Source: Spirochaetota bacterium | GTDB lineage: Bacteria; Spirochaetota; UBA12135; COTS27; JAFLEE01 | NCBI GenBank assembly: GCA_017302015.1 | Contig: JAFLEE010000062.1 | Span: 1 to 31,837, forward strand | Reading direction: 5' to 3' | DNA length: 31,837 nucleotides | In this document: piece by piece, positions 16,041 through 23,781 of the stretch | How positions within the stretch are numbered: the first letter of the stretch is position 1 | Layout: each line of letters starts with the position of its first letter | The notes under the pieces: generated by a model | Told to the model about the DNA's origin: nothing | Seen by the model: only the letters and a program-made list of their open reading frames with translations | Databases searched by the model: none | Program-made: the position numbers and the translations under genes

Positions 16041-17513
16041 CTATTTGATCGCCACGCCGATCGGGTAGACGGCGGAGCCGCGGCGCAGGTGGAGCACGAG
16101 TTTCTTGTTCTTCATCCCCGTCTGCATGGCGCGGTTATACTCGCCGAGGGAGCGGGTCTCCTTGTAGTTCACCATGATGATGAGGTCGCCGGGCTGGGCC
16201 CCCTTCTCGGCCAGGGGCGAGCTCTCTTCGAGGCCTTCGATGACGACGCCGATGGGCTCGCGCACGCGGTACTGGGCCATGAGTTCGGGGGTCATGGGGC
16301 CGACCTTCATGTCGAGGTAGACGCCCGCGTCCTCGCCGTCGGCGCCCTGGTGGTCCGTGAGGGATTCCAGGGTCGCGGTGAGGGAGAGTTTTTCCTTGCG
16401 CCGCAGCACTTCGAGGGCCACTTGCTTGCCCGGCGCGAGGTCGGCGATGCGGGATTGGAGGTCGGCGCTGCCCCGGGCCTTCTTGCCGTCGAGGCTGAGG
16501 AGGATATCGCCGGCCTGGAGGCCGGCCTTCTCGGCGGGCGAACCCTTGGCCACCTCGGGCACATAGACGGCGCCCTCGGGCGCGCCGAGTTCGGCGGCGA
16601 GGGCGCTGTCGAGATCCTTGAGGGTCACGCCGAGGAAGGGCCGGGTGACCTTGCCCGTCTTGCGTAGTTCATCGACCACCTTGCGCACGTGGTTGGCGGG
16701 GATGGCGAAGCCGATGCCGATGCTGCCCCCGGATTGGCTGTAGATCATGGTGTTCACCCCGACCACCTCGCCGCGCAGATTGAGGAGGGGCCCGCCCGAA
16801 TTGCCGGGGTTGATCGGGGCGCTGGTCTGGAGGAAGGGCTGGGCCTGGTTGCCGATGCCCCGGCGCCCGACGGCCGAGATCACCCCGGTGGTGAAGGTGG
16901 AGGAGAGGCCGAAGGGGTTGCCGATGGCCACGGCGATATCGCCGATCTTCACGTCGTCGCTATCGCCCAGGGAGGTCACGGGCCAGGGGCCCTTCCCTTT
17001 GAGTTTCAGGAGCGCGATGTCGGATTCGGCGTCGACCCCGACGACCACGGCCTCGACCTCGCGGTCGCGTCCCTTGAAGCGCACCTGGATCTTCACGCCG
17101 TTCTTGACCACGTGGTAATTGCTGATGAGGTAGCCGTCTTCGCTGATGACGAACCCGCTGCCGAACGATTGGCCCTTGCGCCGGGAGAAGCGCTCGGGCG
17201 GGAGGCCGAAGAAGCGGCGCATGAACTCGTCGTCGCCGAAGAGTTCGCCCAGGGAATTGCGCTCCACGCTCATGGTGGTGACCTCGAGGCTCACCACGGC
17301 GGGCACGTTGCGTTCGGCGATGCGGTTATAGGCCTCCTGGAGCGAGAGCCCCGTCATGCTCACGGGTTTGCCCCCGCTGGTCTCTTCGCGGTTGCCGAGG
17401 CGCAGGAGCGAGGCCGGATTATGGCCGAAGATGAGGGCCCCGACGAGGACCCCGAGGGCGAGGTTTAAGAGGAGGACCCCGGCGATGAGCAGGATCCGAG
17501 GCATTCGACGCAT
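16041..17513 (-). CDS. DegP/HtrA (Do family) periplasmic serine protease
   Basis: 490 residues from ATG 17513 with an AGGGGAG Shine-Dalgarno site. Residues about 6-30 are a signal anchor. The trypsin-like domain has His134 (SNYHVV), Asp165 (DAESDIALLK) and Ser239 (INPGNSGGPL), a complete triad. Two PDZ domains follow, the first around RPFLGVTLKDL and GSPAEKAGLQAGDILLSLDG, the second around EPIGVVIEGLEESSPLAEKG. It degrades or refolds misfolded envelope proteins. The LA-loop-like stretch between residues 80 and 115 (GELFGDDEFMRRFFGLPPERF) is typical of DegP/MucD/DegQ proteins. It is divergent from bioB across 329 bases with a good promoter. It could be called degP, degQ or mucD; I leave the symbol open. 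Confidence 0.95.
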   Translation of the reverse strand: MRRMPRILLIAGVLLLNLALGVLVGALIFGHNPASLLRLGNREETSGGKPVSMTGLSLQEAYNRIAERNVPAVVSLEVTTMSVERNSLGELFGDDEFMRRFFGLPPERFSRRKGQSFGSGFVISEDGYLISNYHVVKNGVKIQVRFKGRDREVEAVVVGVDAESDIALLKLKGKGPWPVTSLGDSDDVKIGDIAVAIGNPFGLSSTFTTGVISAVGRRGIGNQAQPFLQTSAPINPGNSGGPLLNLRGEVVGVNTMIYSQSGGSIGIGFAIPANHVRKVVDELRKTGKVTRPFLGVTLKDLDSALAAELGAPEGAVYVPEVAKGSPAEKAGLQAGDILLSLDGKKARGSADLQSRIADLAPGKQVALEVLRRKEKLSLTATLESLTDHQGADGEDAGVYLDMKVGPMTPELMAQYRVREPIGVVIEGLEESSPLAEKGAQPGDLIIMVNYKETRSLGEYNRAMQTGMKNKKLVLHLRRGSAVYPIGVAIK

Positions 17514-17566
17514 GGGCGCTCCCCTGGCGCGGGACCCGGCCCGCCGGTGCTGAAAAGTCTGCCGAT

Positions 17567-17595
17567 ATGTTACCCGCAGGCCCCCCTCGGGTCAA
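17567..17595 (-). promoter_or_regulatory. degP-type gene promoter
   Basis: Minus strand: -35 TTGACC at 17595-17590, 17-base spacer, -10 TAACAT at 17572-17567. This gives a leader of about 45-50 bases with a Shine-Dalgarno site (AGGGGAG) before ATG 17513. It looks like a housekeeping promoter rather than a sigma-E site. Confidence 0.5.
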
Positions 17596-17623
17596 GGCGA
17601 GACGGGACGGGGTTTTCGAGGGG

Positions 17624-17786
17624 GGCGTTTGATGGACCCTCTCCGCTGATGGAGGGAATCGGAGGGAACGCCAGGACCCACCCGCACCGCGGGTTTCTCA
17701 AAGCGGATGTTCCGGAGTCGGGTTAGTTCGATTCGCGCAGAGCCGATGGGGCTGGTGCTTGCTGGATGGGAGGCCCATCGCGAATC
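17624..17786. other. three stem-loops in the degP-bioB intergenic region
   Basis: This region holds no gene but is strongly structured. (1) GGCGTT 17624-17629 pairs with AACGCC 17667-17672, enclosing an inner CCCTCTCC/GGAGGG hairpin. (2) ACCCGC-ACC-GCGGGT at 17680-17694. (3) GATTCGCG 17730-17737 pairs with CGCGAATC 17779-17786, extendable by ATGGG/CCCAT inside. No BirA-type operator was recognised. Upstream of bioB these could be operators, RNA structure or decayed repeats. Confidence 0.35.
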
Positions 17787-17830
17787 ACGCCCGCGAGCAT
17801 TTTTCATCCGTCGGGGCCCATGATTCAAGT

Positions 17831-17836
17831 TAAAAT
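17831..17836 (+). promoter_or_regulatory. -10-like TAAAAT immediately before bioB
   Basis: TAAAAT ends six bases before the GTG start at 17843. No Shine-Dalgarno site is present and no good -35 is seen. It matches the leaderless pattern of terC and hisE. Confidence 0.45.
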
Positions 17837-17842
17837 AGTTTC

Positions 17843-18820
17843 GTGAGCCTCCCAAAGAACGAACCCGCCACCGCACTCCCTTCCACCCGGGAACAGATCG
17901 CCGCCACCTACCATCGGCCGCTCCTCGACCTCATCCACGAGGCCCAGTCGGTGCATCGGCGCTTCCACACGCCCTCCGAGGTGCAGCAATCGGCCCTCAT
18001 CTCCGTGAAGACCGGCGCCTGCCCCGAAGACTGCTCCTATTGCTCCCAGAGTTCGCGCTACAAGACGCCCACCGAGCCGACGCGCATGATGGGCCTCGAC
18101 GAGGTCCTCGATTTCGCGCGCCACGCGCGGGAGAACGGCGCCTCCCGGGTCTGCATGGGCAGTTCGGGCCGCGACGTGAAGGACAACCGGGATTTCGAGC
18201 AGGTGCTCGAGATGGTCTCCCGGGTGAAGGCCCTCGGGGTCGAGACCTGCGTCACCCTCGGCATGATCGACGCGGCCAAGGCCCGCCGGCTGAAAGAGGC
18301 CGGCCTCGACTATTACAACCATAACATCGACACCTCCGAAGCCTACTACGACCGCGTCATCACCACCCGCAGCTACGGCGAGCGCATCGACACCCTCTCG
18401 GCGGTGCGCGAAGCCGGCCTCCACGTCTGCACCGGGGGCATCCTCGGCCTCGGCGAGAGCGACGACGACCGCATCTCCTTCCTCCACCAATTGGCCTCCA
18501 TGGACCCCCAGCCCGAGAGCGTCACCATCAACCGCCTCGTGCCCATCGCCGGCACGCCGCTGGCGGGCACCCCCATGCTCGACGTGCTCGTCGTCGCGCG
18601 CACCATCGCCACGGCGCGCCTGCACATGCCCGAGGCCCCCATCCGCCTTTCCGCCGGCCGCGAGAGCATGAGCGACGAGGCCCAGGCCCTCTGCTTCCTC
18701 GCCGGGGCCAATTCGGTCTTCAGCGGCGAGAAGCTCCTCACCACGCCCAACGCCGGAAACCGCGACCAGTCCCTCTTCGAACGCCTCGGCATCACCGCCA
18801 AGGCCTGCGCCCACTCCTGA
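17843..18820 (+). CDS. bioB: biotin synthase BioB
   Basis: 325 residues from GTG 17843. This radical-SAM enzyme inserts sulfur into dethiobiotin. The 4Fe-4S/SAM motif is Cys60-x3-Cys64-x2-Cys67 (GACPEDCSYCSQS). The ligands of the sacrificial 2Fe-2S cluster are also in place: Cys104 (RVCMG), Cys136 (ETCVTLGM), Cys196 (HVCTGGILGLGE) and the Arg of IRLSAGRE (Arg268). YYNHNIDTS and LLTTPNAG are typical. Downstream of Cys104 the usual AAWR is replaced by SSGRDVKDNRDF, a modest variation. No other bio genes are in the window. A hairpin (CTCGGC-CAA-GCCGAG, 18835-18849) follows the stop. The start seems leaderless. Confidence 0.96.
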   Translation: MSLPKNEPATALPSTREQIAATYHRPLLDLIHEAQSVHRRFHTPSEVQQSALISVKTGACPEDCSYCSQSSRYKTPTEPTRMMGLDEVLDFARHARENGASRVCMGSSGRDVKDNRDFEQVLEMVSRVKALGVETCVTLGMIDAAKARRLKEAGLDYYNHNIDTSEAYYDRVITTRSYGERIDTLSAVREAGLHVCTGGILGLGESDDDRISFLHQLASMDPQPESVTINRLVPIAGTPLAGTPMLDVLVVARTIATARLHMPEAPIRLSAGRESMSDEAQALCFLAGANSVFSGEKLLTTPNAGNRDQSLFERLGITAKACAHS

Positions 18821-18834
18821 GGGGCGAACCCCGT

Positions 18835-18849
18835 CTCGGCCAAGCCGAG
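18835..18849 (+). terminator. hairpin after bioB
   Basis: Perfect six-base stem CTCGGC/GCCGAG with a three-base loop, 15 bases after the bioB stop. No T-run follows, so termination is uncertain. Confidence 0.3.
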
Positions 18850-19000
18850 GCCTGGCGCCCTCGTCCCGAGTCGCCCAGGTCACCGGGTCGGGGGGATCCC
18901 GATCGGCATATACGTTCCTGCGGAAAATTCCCGGATAGGCGAAAATAGGGCGCCCGCGCCGATGGCGAGGGAAAATACGCCGACGCGACCCGAGGTGACC

Positions 19001-21022
19001 ATGAAGCTGCGCCTTTCCGTTCTTTCCCTCGTCTTGATCCTCCCGGCCCTCGCCGAGGTGAAACTTCCCGCCATCTTCGCCGACCATATGGTCCTCCAAC
19101 GCGAAGCCCCGATCCCCGTCTGGGGCTGGGCCGCGCCGGGCGAGGAGGTCTCCGTCGCCATCGACGCAGAAAAGGCCGTGGTGACGAAGGCCGACAAGCT
19201 GGGCAAGTGGAAGGCGGTGCTCGCGGCCCACAAGGCCGACGGAAAGCCCCATACCTTGACGGTGAAGGGGAAGAACATCCTCGTCTACTCCGACGTGCTC
19301 TTCGGCGAGGTGTGGATCGGAAGCGGCCAATCCAATATGGAGTGGGCGCTCATTCGCGCGCGCGACGGCAGCAACGAGGTGCGCGCCGCATCCTACTCGA
19401 ATATCCGCCTGTTTTCGGTGAGGAAGGCGACGTCCCCCACGCCCCTGGACAATGTGGTGGGCACCTGGGCCGCGTGCAGCCCCTCCAACGCCGGCGGATT
19501 CTCGGCGGTTCTCTATTTCTTCGGCCGCGAGGTCCACCGCGCCACCCGCTACCCGGTGGGGCTCATCCACAGTTCGTGGGGGGGCACCCCCGCCGAAGCG
19601 TGGATGGGGCTCGACGGCCTCGTGGGCGACTCCAATAGCCGCATCTACATCGACCGCTATTCCAACACGGTCACGAGCCCGATCTGGCGCACCAACGAGC
19701 CTGCGCGCAGCCTCCTCTACAGCAACCTCATGAAGGAGTTCAACAAGACCGCGCGGGTGCAGGATCCCGGCAACCAGGGCGAGGCGCAGGGCTGGCAGAA
19801 GCCCGGCTTCGACGACACGGCGTGGAAGACGCTTAACCTGCCGGGCAATTGGTTCCAGGATGCCACCGGGACGAACGTCAACGGCGCCTTCTGGTACCGC
19901 CGCACGATCGAGATCCCCGCGGCCTGGGCCGGGAAGGACCTCACCCTCCAACTCGGCGCGGTGGACGATTACGATACGACGTACTTCAACGGTGAAAAGG
20001 TCGGCCAGACCGGCCCCGAGACCGCCAATTGGTGGACGGTCGCGCGCAAGTACGACGTGGCCGGCAAATACGTGAAGGCGGGCGCGGCGACGATCGCCGT
20101 GCGCGTGTTCGATGATTTCGGGAAGGGCGGCATGGGGGCGAAGCCGGGCGAACTCGTCCTCGCGCCCAAGGACGCGAGCGCGTCGGCCCTCAGCCTCGAG
20201 GGGGGTTGGCGGTGGAAGGTCGAGTACGGCGAAGCAATCAAGTCCACCGCGATGGCGCCCTACGATCCCAAGCGCCCCCAACTCGTGCCCTCGTTCCTAT
20301 GGAACGCCATGATCGCGCCCATCGTGCCCTTCGGGGTCCGCGGGTCGGTGTGGTACCAGGGCGAGAACAACGCCGGGCGCGCCTTCCAATACCGCACCCT
20401 CTTCCCCGCCATGATCCGGTTCTGGCGCGCCGAGTGGAAGCAGGACCTCCATTTCTACTGGGTGCAATTGGCCAATTACATGCCGCGCCGGGAACTCCCC
20501 GGCGATAGCGCTTGGGCCGAACTGCGCGAAGCCCAGACGATGGCCCTCTCCCTCACCAATTCGGGAATGGCCCTGGCGATCGACATCGGGCAATCCAACG
20601 ATATCCACCCGATCAATAAGCAGGAGGTGGGCCGGCGCCTGGCGCTCAACGCCTTGGCGAAGGTCTACGGGCAGAAGGTCGCCTTTAGCGGCCCCCAGTT
20701 CCGGTCGATGAAGCGCGAGGGCGCCAAGATCCGCATCGCATTCGACCAAATCGCCGGCGGCCTCGTCGTCTCCAACCAGGACGGCAGCCGGGAATTGCGC
20801 GGGTTCGCCGTCGCCGGCGAAGACAAGGCCTTCCAATGGGCCAAGGCGGAGATCCAAAAAGACCATACCGTCGTGGTGTCGGCGCCAGGCGTCGCCGCCC
20901 CCGTGGCCGTGCGCTACGGCTGGGCCGATAACCCGGCGGTGAGCCTCTTCAATAAGGCCGGTCTGCCCGCGATCCCCTTCCGCACCGATGATTGGCCCGG
21001 GGTGACCTTCCTCGCGAGGTGA
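19001..21022 (+). CDS. secreted sialate O-acetylesterase-like SGNH hydrolase
   Basis: 673 residues from ATG 19001, preceded by GAGGTG at 18992-18997. An ATG 39 bases upstream lacks such a site and would bury the signal peptide. Residues 1-18 are a signal peptide (MKLRLSVLSLVLILPALA). The mature N-terminus (VKLPAIFADHMVLQREAPIP) is the hallmark of the family. Catalytic elements are Ser111 in GSGQSNMEWA, the WYQGENNAG motif, and Asp534/His536 in NDIHPINK. A jelly-roll-like insert of about 140 residues (KPGFDDTAWKTLNLPGNWF and later) sits in the middle, as is common in this family. The enzyme probably removes O-acetyl groups from sialic acid or plant-type glycans in the periplasm or outside the cell. 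No sialic-acid genes are nearby, so a role on acetylated polysaccharide is equally likely. Confidence 0.93.
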   Translation: MKLRLSVLSLVLILPALAEVKLPAIFADHMVLQREAPIPVWGWAAPGEEVSVAIDAEKAVVTKADKLGKWKAVLAAHKADGKPHTLTVKGKNILVYSDVLFGEVWIGSGQSNMEWALIRARDGSNEVRAASYSNIRLFSVRKATSPTPLDNVVGTWAACSPSNAGGFSAVLYFFGREVHRATRYPVGLIHSSWGGTPAEAWMGLDGLVGDSNSRIYIDRYSNTVTSPIWRTNEPARSLLYSNLMKEFNKTARVQDPGNQGEAQGWQKPGFDDTAWKTLNLPGNWFQDATGTNVNGAFWYRRTIEIPAAWAGKDLTLQLGAVDDYDTTYFNGEKVGQTGPETANWWTVARKYDVAGKYVKAGAATIAVRVFDDFGKGGMGAKPGELVLAPKDASASALSLEGGWRWKVEYGEAIKSTAMAPYDPKRPQLVPSFLWNAMIAPIVPFGVRGSVWYQGENNAGRAFQYRTLFPAMIRFWRAEWKQDLHFYWVQLANYMPRRELPGDSAWAELREAQTMALSLTNSGMALAIDIGQSNDIHPINKQEVGRRLALNALAKVYGQKVAFSGPQFRSMKREGAKIRIAFDQIAGGLVVSNQDGSRELRGFAVAGEDKAFQWAKAEIQKDHTVVVSAPGVAAPVAVRYGWADNPAVSLFNKAGLPAIPFRTDDWPGVTFLAR

Positions 21023-21059
21023 TTCGGATATCCACCCGACGGACCGGATGACACAAGGC

Positions 21060-21074
21060 CCGCGCTTCGCGCGG
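21060..21074. terminator. hairpin between convergent genes
   Basis: CCGCGC-TTC-GCGCGG, a perfect six-base stem between the esterase stop (21022) and the DUF6498-like stop (21089). No T-run follows. Confidence 0.3.
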
Positions 21075-21088
21075 CGCCGAGCGGGGGA

Positions 21089-21877
21089 TTAACCCGCGGC
21101 GGCGGATTCTTCCGCGGCGAGTTTCGCCGCTTCGGCCGCTTGCTTATTGTACTGGCGGAGATCCACCCCCGTCTTGATCGCCATGAAGAGGATCATCACC
21201 ACGGCGGGGAGTTTCAGCAGGAGCACGGGGAGCGCCCCGAAGAGGATGGTGAGGTGCATGAGGATCACGCGGGGATAGGGGCGGCCCATGAGGTCCATGG
21301 GATCCTTACGGAGGTAGCGGCGCTCCTTGATGAACTCGGTGGCGAACGGCCAGGCGAGGGAGAGCACGATGAGGAGGAGGGCGAATAGGCCGCTCGTGGC
21401 GAAGGCCTCGGGGGAGGCGAGGGCCCCGTGGAAGGCGCCCAGGCCCTCGTCGAGGATCCCCCGCAGGAGCCCCTGGGGCTCCGCGTTCTCGACGGGAAAG
21501 TTCATGAAGCCGAAGAAGCGCCCCCCGGCCACGAGGAAGACCCCGTGGACGAACATGAACCCCCCGTAATGCACCGCGAAGAAGAGGCCCGAGAAGAGCC
21601 CCCCGAGGAAGCCGAGGAAGGAGAACCCCTTCCCGGAGCCGAAGGCCCCGACGGCGAGCATGGAGGCGAGGTTGAACAGGCCCACCGCCAGGCTCTCGAA
21701 CCAATAGAGCATGAGGATGGCGAACACGCTCCAGCCGAAGAGGAGGACGCCGAGCACCGGCACGAGGTTGGAGAGGAGGATGAAGGCATAGGCCCCCTTG
21801 CGTTCGCCCCGATGGGCGAAGAGCGCGGGCAGCAGCCCGGCCAGGAGGACCACCAGGATCTCGGCGAGGCGGCGCAC
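21089..21877 (-). CDS. DUF6498-like integral membrane protein
   Basis: 262 residues from GTG 21877, seven bases after the yqhA-type stop. About six hydrophobic helices. The pattern ILMLYWFESLAVGLFNLASM, then FFAVHYGGFMFVHGVFLVAG, then PYPRVILMHLTILFGALPVL and VMILFMAIKTGVDL matches what I recall of DUF6498 proteins (YW-E-N/S segment, HYG-F-HG segment). Function of the family is unknown. The C-terminus is Ala/Glu-rich (KQAAEAAKLAAEESAAAG). Probably co-transcribed with the YqhA gene. Confidence 0.7.
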   Translation of the reverse strand: MRRLAEILVVLLAGLLPALFAHRGERKGAYAFILLSNLVPVLGVLLFGWSVFAILMLYWFESLAVGLFNLASMLAVGAFGSGKGFSFLGFLGGLFSGLFFAVHYGGFMFVHGVFLVAGGRFFGFMNFPVENAEPQGLLRGILDEGLGAFHGALASPEAFATSGLFALLLIVLSLAWPFATEFIKERRYLRKDPMDLMGRPYPRVILMHLTILFGALPVLLLKLPAVVMILFMAIKTGVDLRQYNKQAAEAAKLAAEESAAAG

Positions 21878-21884
21878 GCGGGGC

Positions 21885-22451
21885 CTAATGGGCGGCGGTC
21901 TTGGACTGGATATAGTCGCTGAGCGCGAAGAAGATCATCGAAGCCAGGAAGACGCCGTGGACGATGCTCTGCCACATGAGTTCGTGGCTCGTCTTATTGG
22001 CGATCTCGATGAAGCTCTTGAGCAGGTGGATGGCGGAGATGCCGGCCAGGGCCCCGGCCAATTTGATCTTCAGCGTATTGGCGTTGATCTTGGCCAGCCA
22101 ATCGGGGCGGTCGCGGTGCTCGCCGAAATCGATCTTGCTCACGAAGGTGACGTAGCCGCCGATGACGACCATATTCACCAGGTTGGCCACCATGCTGATG
22201 TCGACGAGGGAGAGGATGGCCAGCATGATCTGGCTCTCGGTGATGCCGGCGAAATGGGTGACGAGGTGCCACACCTCCTGGACGCTCTTGACCGCGTAGC
22301 CGAGGGCGGCGATGATGAGCGCCCCGTAGATGGGCGCCTGGATCCATCGGCTGGTGAAGATCGTCCATTCGAAGGCCGATTCCACCGCCTCGAGGGCGCG
22401 GTCGGCGCGGCCGGGGTTCTTCGGAGCGTGGGCGATGCGGTGGGGCTTCAT
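21885..22451 (-). CDS. YqhA/UPF0114 family membrane protein
   Basis: 188 residues from ATG 22451 with a GAGGAA Shine-Dalgarno site. Three to four membrane helices: IYGALIIAALGYAVKSV, IMLAILSLVDISMVANLVNMVVIGGYVTF, LAGALAGISAIHLLKSF and IVHGVFLASMIFFALSDYI. The run LSLVDISMVANLVNMVVIGG with the following FVSKID is diagnostic of YqhA. The molecular role is unknown. An own promoter can be read (TTCACC-17-TAAAAT). The DUF6498-like gene follows after seven bases. Confidence 0.88.
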   Translation of the reverse strand: MKPHRIAHAPKNPGRADRALEAVESAFEWTIFTSRWIQAPIYGALIIAALGYAVKSVQEVWHLVTHFAGITESQIMLAILSLVDISMVANLVNMVVIGGYVTFVSKIDFGEHRDRPDWLAKINANTLKIKLAGALAGISAIHLLKSFIEIANKTSHELMWQSIVHGVFLASMIFFALSDYIQSKTAAH

Positions 22452-22479
22452 GGGGGGTTCCTCGGGCGAAACAGGGGGG

Positions 22480-22508
22480 ATTTTACCTCGAGCCGGCCGG
22501 GCGGTGAA
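22480..22508 (-). promoter_or_regulatory. promoter of the YqhA gene
   Basis: Minus strand: -35 TTCACC at 22508-22503, 17-base spacer, -10 TAAAAT at 22485-22480. It gives a leader of about 20 bases with GAGGAA. Confidence 0.45.
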
Positions 22509-22516
22509 GGCCGTTT

Positions 22517-23536
22517 TCAGGCCGGCCGCCGGCGCAACCCGCGCCCGATCTGCTCGATGAGGGCGGTGGCGTGGGTGATCTCCCCCGGGGAGAGGAGGGG
22601 CTCGATGGGCCCCTCGGGGAGGGGTTCCATCGAGTGGCCGACGAAGTCGGCGAGTTCGTCCTTCACCTGGTTATTATCGGGCTTCACCCAGCCGGGCACG
22701 GCGATCTCCACCGGGACGCCGCCGAGGGAGAGGGTCTTGGCCGAGAAGTCGCCCAGGGCGGCCTCTCCGTCGCCGAGTTCCAGGCGGCAGGAGCGGACCT
22801 TCTCGGGGCCCGGAAGCAGCCAGGAGATGAAGAGTTCGCCGCCGACGCCGCCGCCGTGGCGCAGGCTCACGCGCAGTTCCTGGACCTTTCCGGCCTCGAC
22901 CCTGGAATCGAGGATCTCCCAGCCCGTGACGGGGCCGAAGAAATAGAGGGCGAGGTCGAGGTCGTGGATGAGTTTATCGGTGACGATGTCGTCGGGGATC
23001 CGCGGGTCGTGGGGCTGGCAGCGGCGGAAGGCGTAGGCGCGGGGCGCCCAGGCCCCGTCGCGCAGGAGCTGGCGGATCTTGATGGCCACGGGATTATAGC
23101 GCTCCACATGGCCGGCCATGAGGCGCAGGCCCCCCTGGCGCGCCGCCTCGGCCATGGCGTTCCATTCGGCGAGGGATCCGGCGACGGGCTTCTCGATGAA
23201 GGCGTGGCAGCCGCCGCGCAGCGCCTCCATCCCCAGGCTGAAATGCGTGGCGGACGGGGTGGCGATGACGACCAGGTCGGGGCGGGCCGAGGCCAGCAGT
23301 TCGGCGAAATCGCCGAAGAACGGCACGCCGGGGAACGCCGCCGCGCGCTCGGGCGACCGGTCGCAGAGGCCGACGAGGCGGATCTTCGCGACCTGCTCGG
23401 CGAGCCCGCCCTTGTAGTAGGCCTCGGCGCCTCCGGCGGAGAGTTCGCGCAGGGCGCGGGCGTGGTAGCCCCCCATCTTGCCGAGGCCGGCGACCGCGAC
23501 GCGGATCTCATCGGCCTCGCGGCTGAGCAGGGGCAT
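22517..23536 (-). CDS. Gfo/Idh/MocA family oxidoreductase
   Basis: 339 residues from ATG 23536. N-terminal Rossmann domain: VAVAGLGKMGGYHARAL (dinucleotide-binding GxGxxG), VGLCDRSPERAAAF, VVIATPSATHFSLGMEAL and the family EKPV motif (FIEKPVAGS). The second domain has DKLIHDLDLALYFFG, with the His/Asp pair typical of the catalytic site. The enzyme should use NAD(P) to oxidise or reduce a sugar or cyclitol derivative. The relatively small size and the MAGHVERYNPVAIKI segment resemble members tied to nucleotide-sugar or lipid A sugar pathways, but this is only resemblance. It lies 15 bases downstream of the small helix-turn-helix gene, so the two are likely co-transcribed. Confidence 0.9.
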   Translation of the reverse strand: MPLLSREADEIRVAVAGLGKMGGYHARALRELSAGGAEAYYKGGLAEQVAKIRLVGLCDRSPERAAAFPGVPFFGDFAELLASARPDLVVIATPSATHFSLGMEALRGGCHAFIEKPVAGSLAEWNAMAEAARQGGLRLMAGHVERYNPVAIKIRQLLRDGAWAPRAYAFRRCQPHDPRIPDDIVTDKLIHDLDLALYFFGPVTGWEILDSRVEAGKVQELRVSLRHGGGVGGELFISWLLPGPEKVRSCRLELGDGEAALGDFSAKTLSLGGVPVEIAVPGWVKPDNNQVKDELADFVGHSMEPLPEGPIEPLLSPGEITHATALIEQIGRGLRRRPA

Positions 23537-23551
23537 GGGAGGCGTCGCGCC

Positions 23552-23734
23552 CTATTTCTTGATGTGCTTCAGGATCTGGTTGGCGAGGGCGGCGTCGTAA
23601 TAACTATAGGGGCCCTTGCGCAGGGTCGGCTTGAGGGAGAGTTCTTGGATGGCCTTCTTCACCTTGCCCTCGGTGACCCGGAGTTTGGTGGCCATGCCAC
23701 CGACGGTGAGAAGATTGGCGCTTACTTCGGCCAT
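23552..23734 (-). CDS. small helix-turn-helix protein
   Basis: 60 residues from ATG 23734, preceded by AGGAGG on the minus strand. The longer upstream frame is Arg/Pro-rich and spurious. The sequence LLTVGGMATKLRVTEGKVKKA then GPYSYYDAALANQILKHIKK looks like a MerR/excisionase-type winged helix: a helix, a turn, a recognition helix (TEGKVKKAIQEL), then a wing with a tyrosine-rich strand. It could be a DNA-binding regulator or accessory factor. The target is unknown. It is 15 bases from the Gfo/Idh/MocA gene. A -10-like GATAAT (23761-23756 on the minus strand) lies just upstream. Confidence 0.75.
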   Translation of the reverse strand: MAEVSANLLTVGGMATKLRVTEGKVKKAIQELSLKPTLRKGPYSYYDAALANQILKHIKK

Positions 23735-23755
23735 GGGCCCTCCTATCAACGGGGA

Positions 23756-23761
23756 ATTATC
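23756..23761 (-). promoter_or_regulatory. -10-like GATAAT before the small HTH gene
   Basis: GATAAT read on the minus strand, 21 bases before the ATG, with AGGAGG between. No clear -35. It would allow transcription of the HTH-oxidoreductase pair apart from the dioxygenase gene. Confidence 0.35.
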
Positions 23762-23781
23762 CCATAGGCCCGGGGCGGGTT

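Noticed and set aside
17716-17745. tRNA-like T-loop word GTTCGATTC
   Set aside because: The flanking bases do not form a T-stem and no acceptor stem or anticodon arm is present.
17825-20281. 818-codon minus-strand frame across bioB and the esterase
   Set aside because: Antisense of two well-identified genes; composition is typical of a shadow frame.
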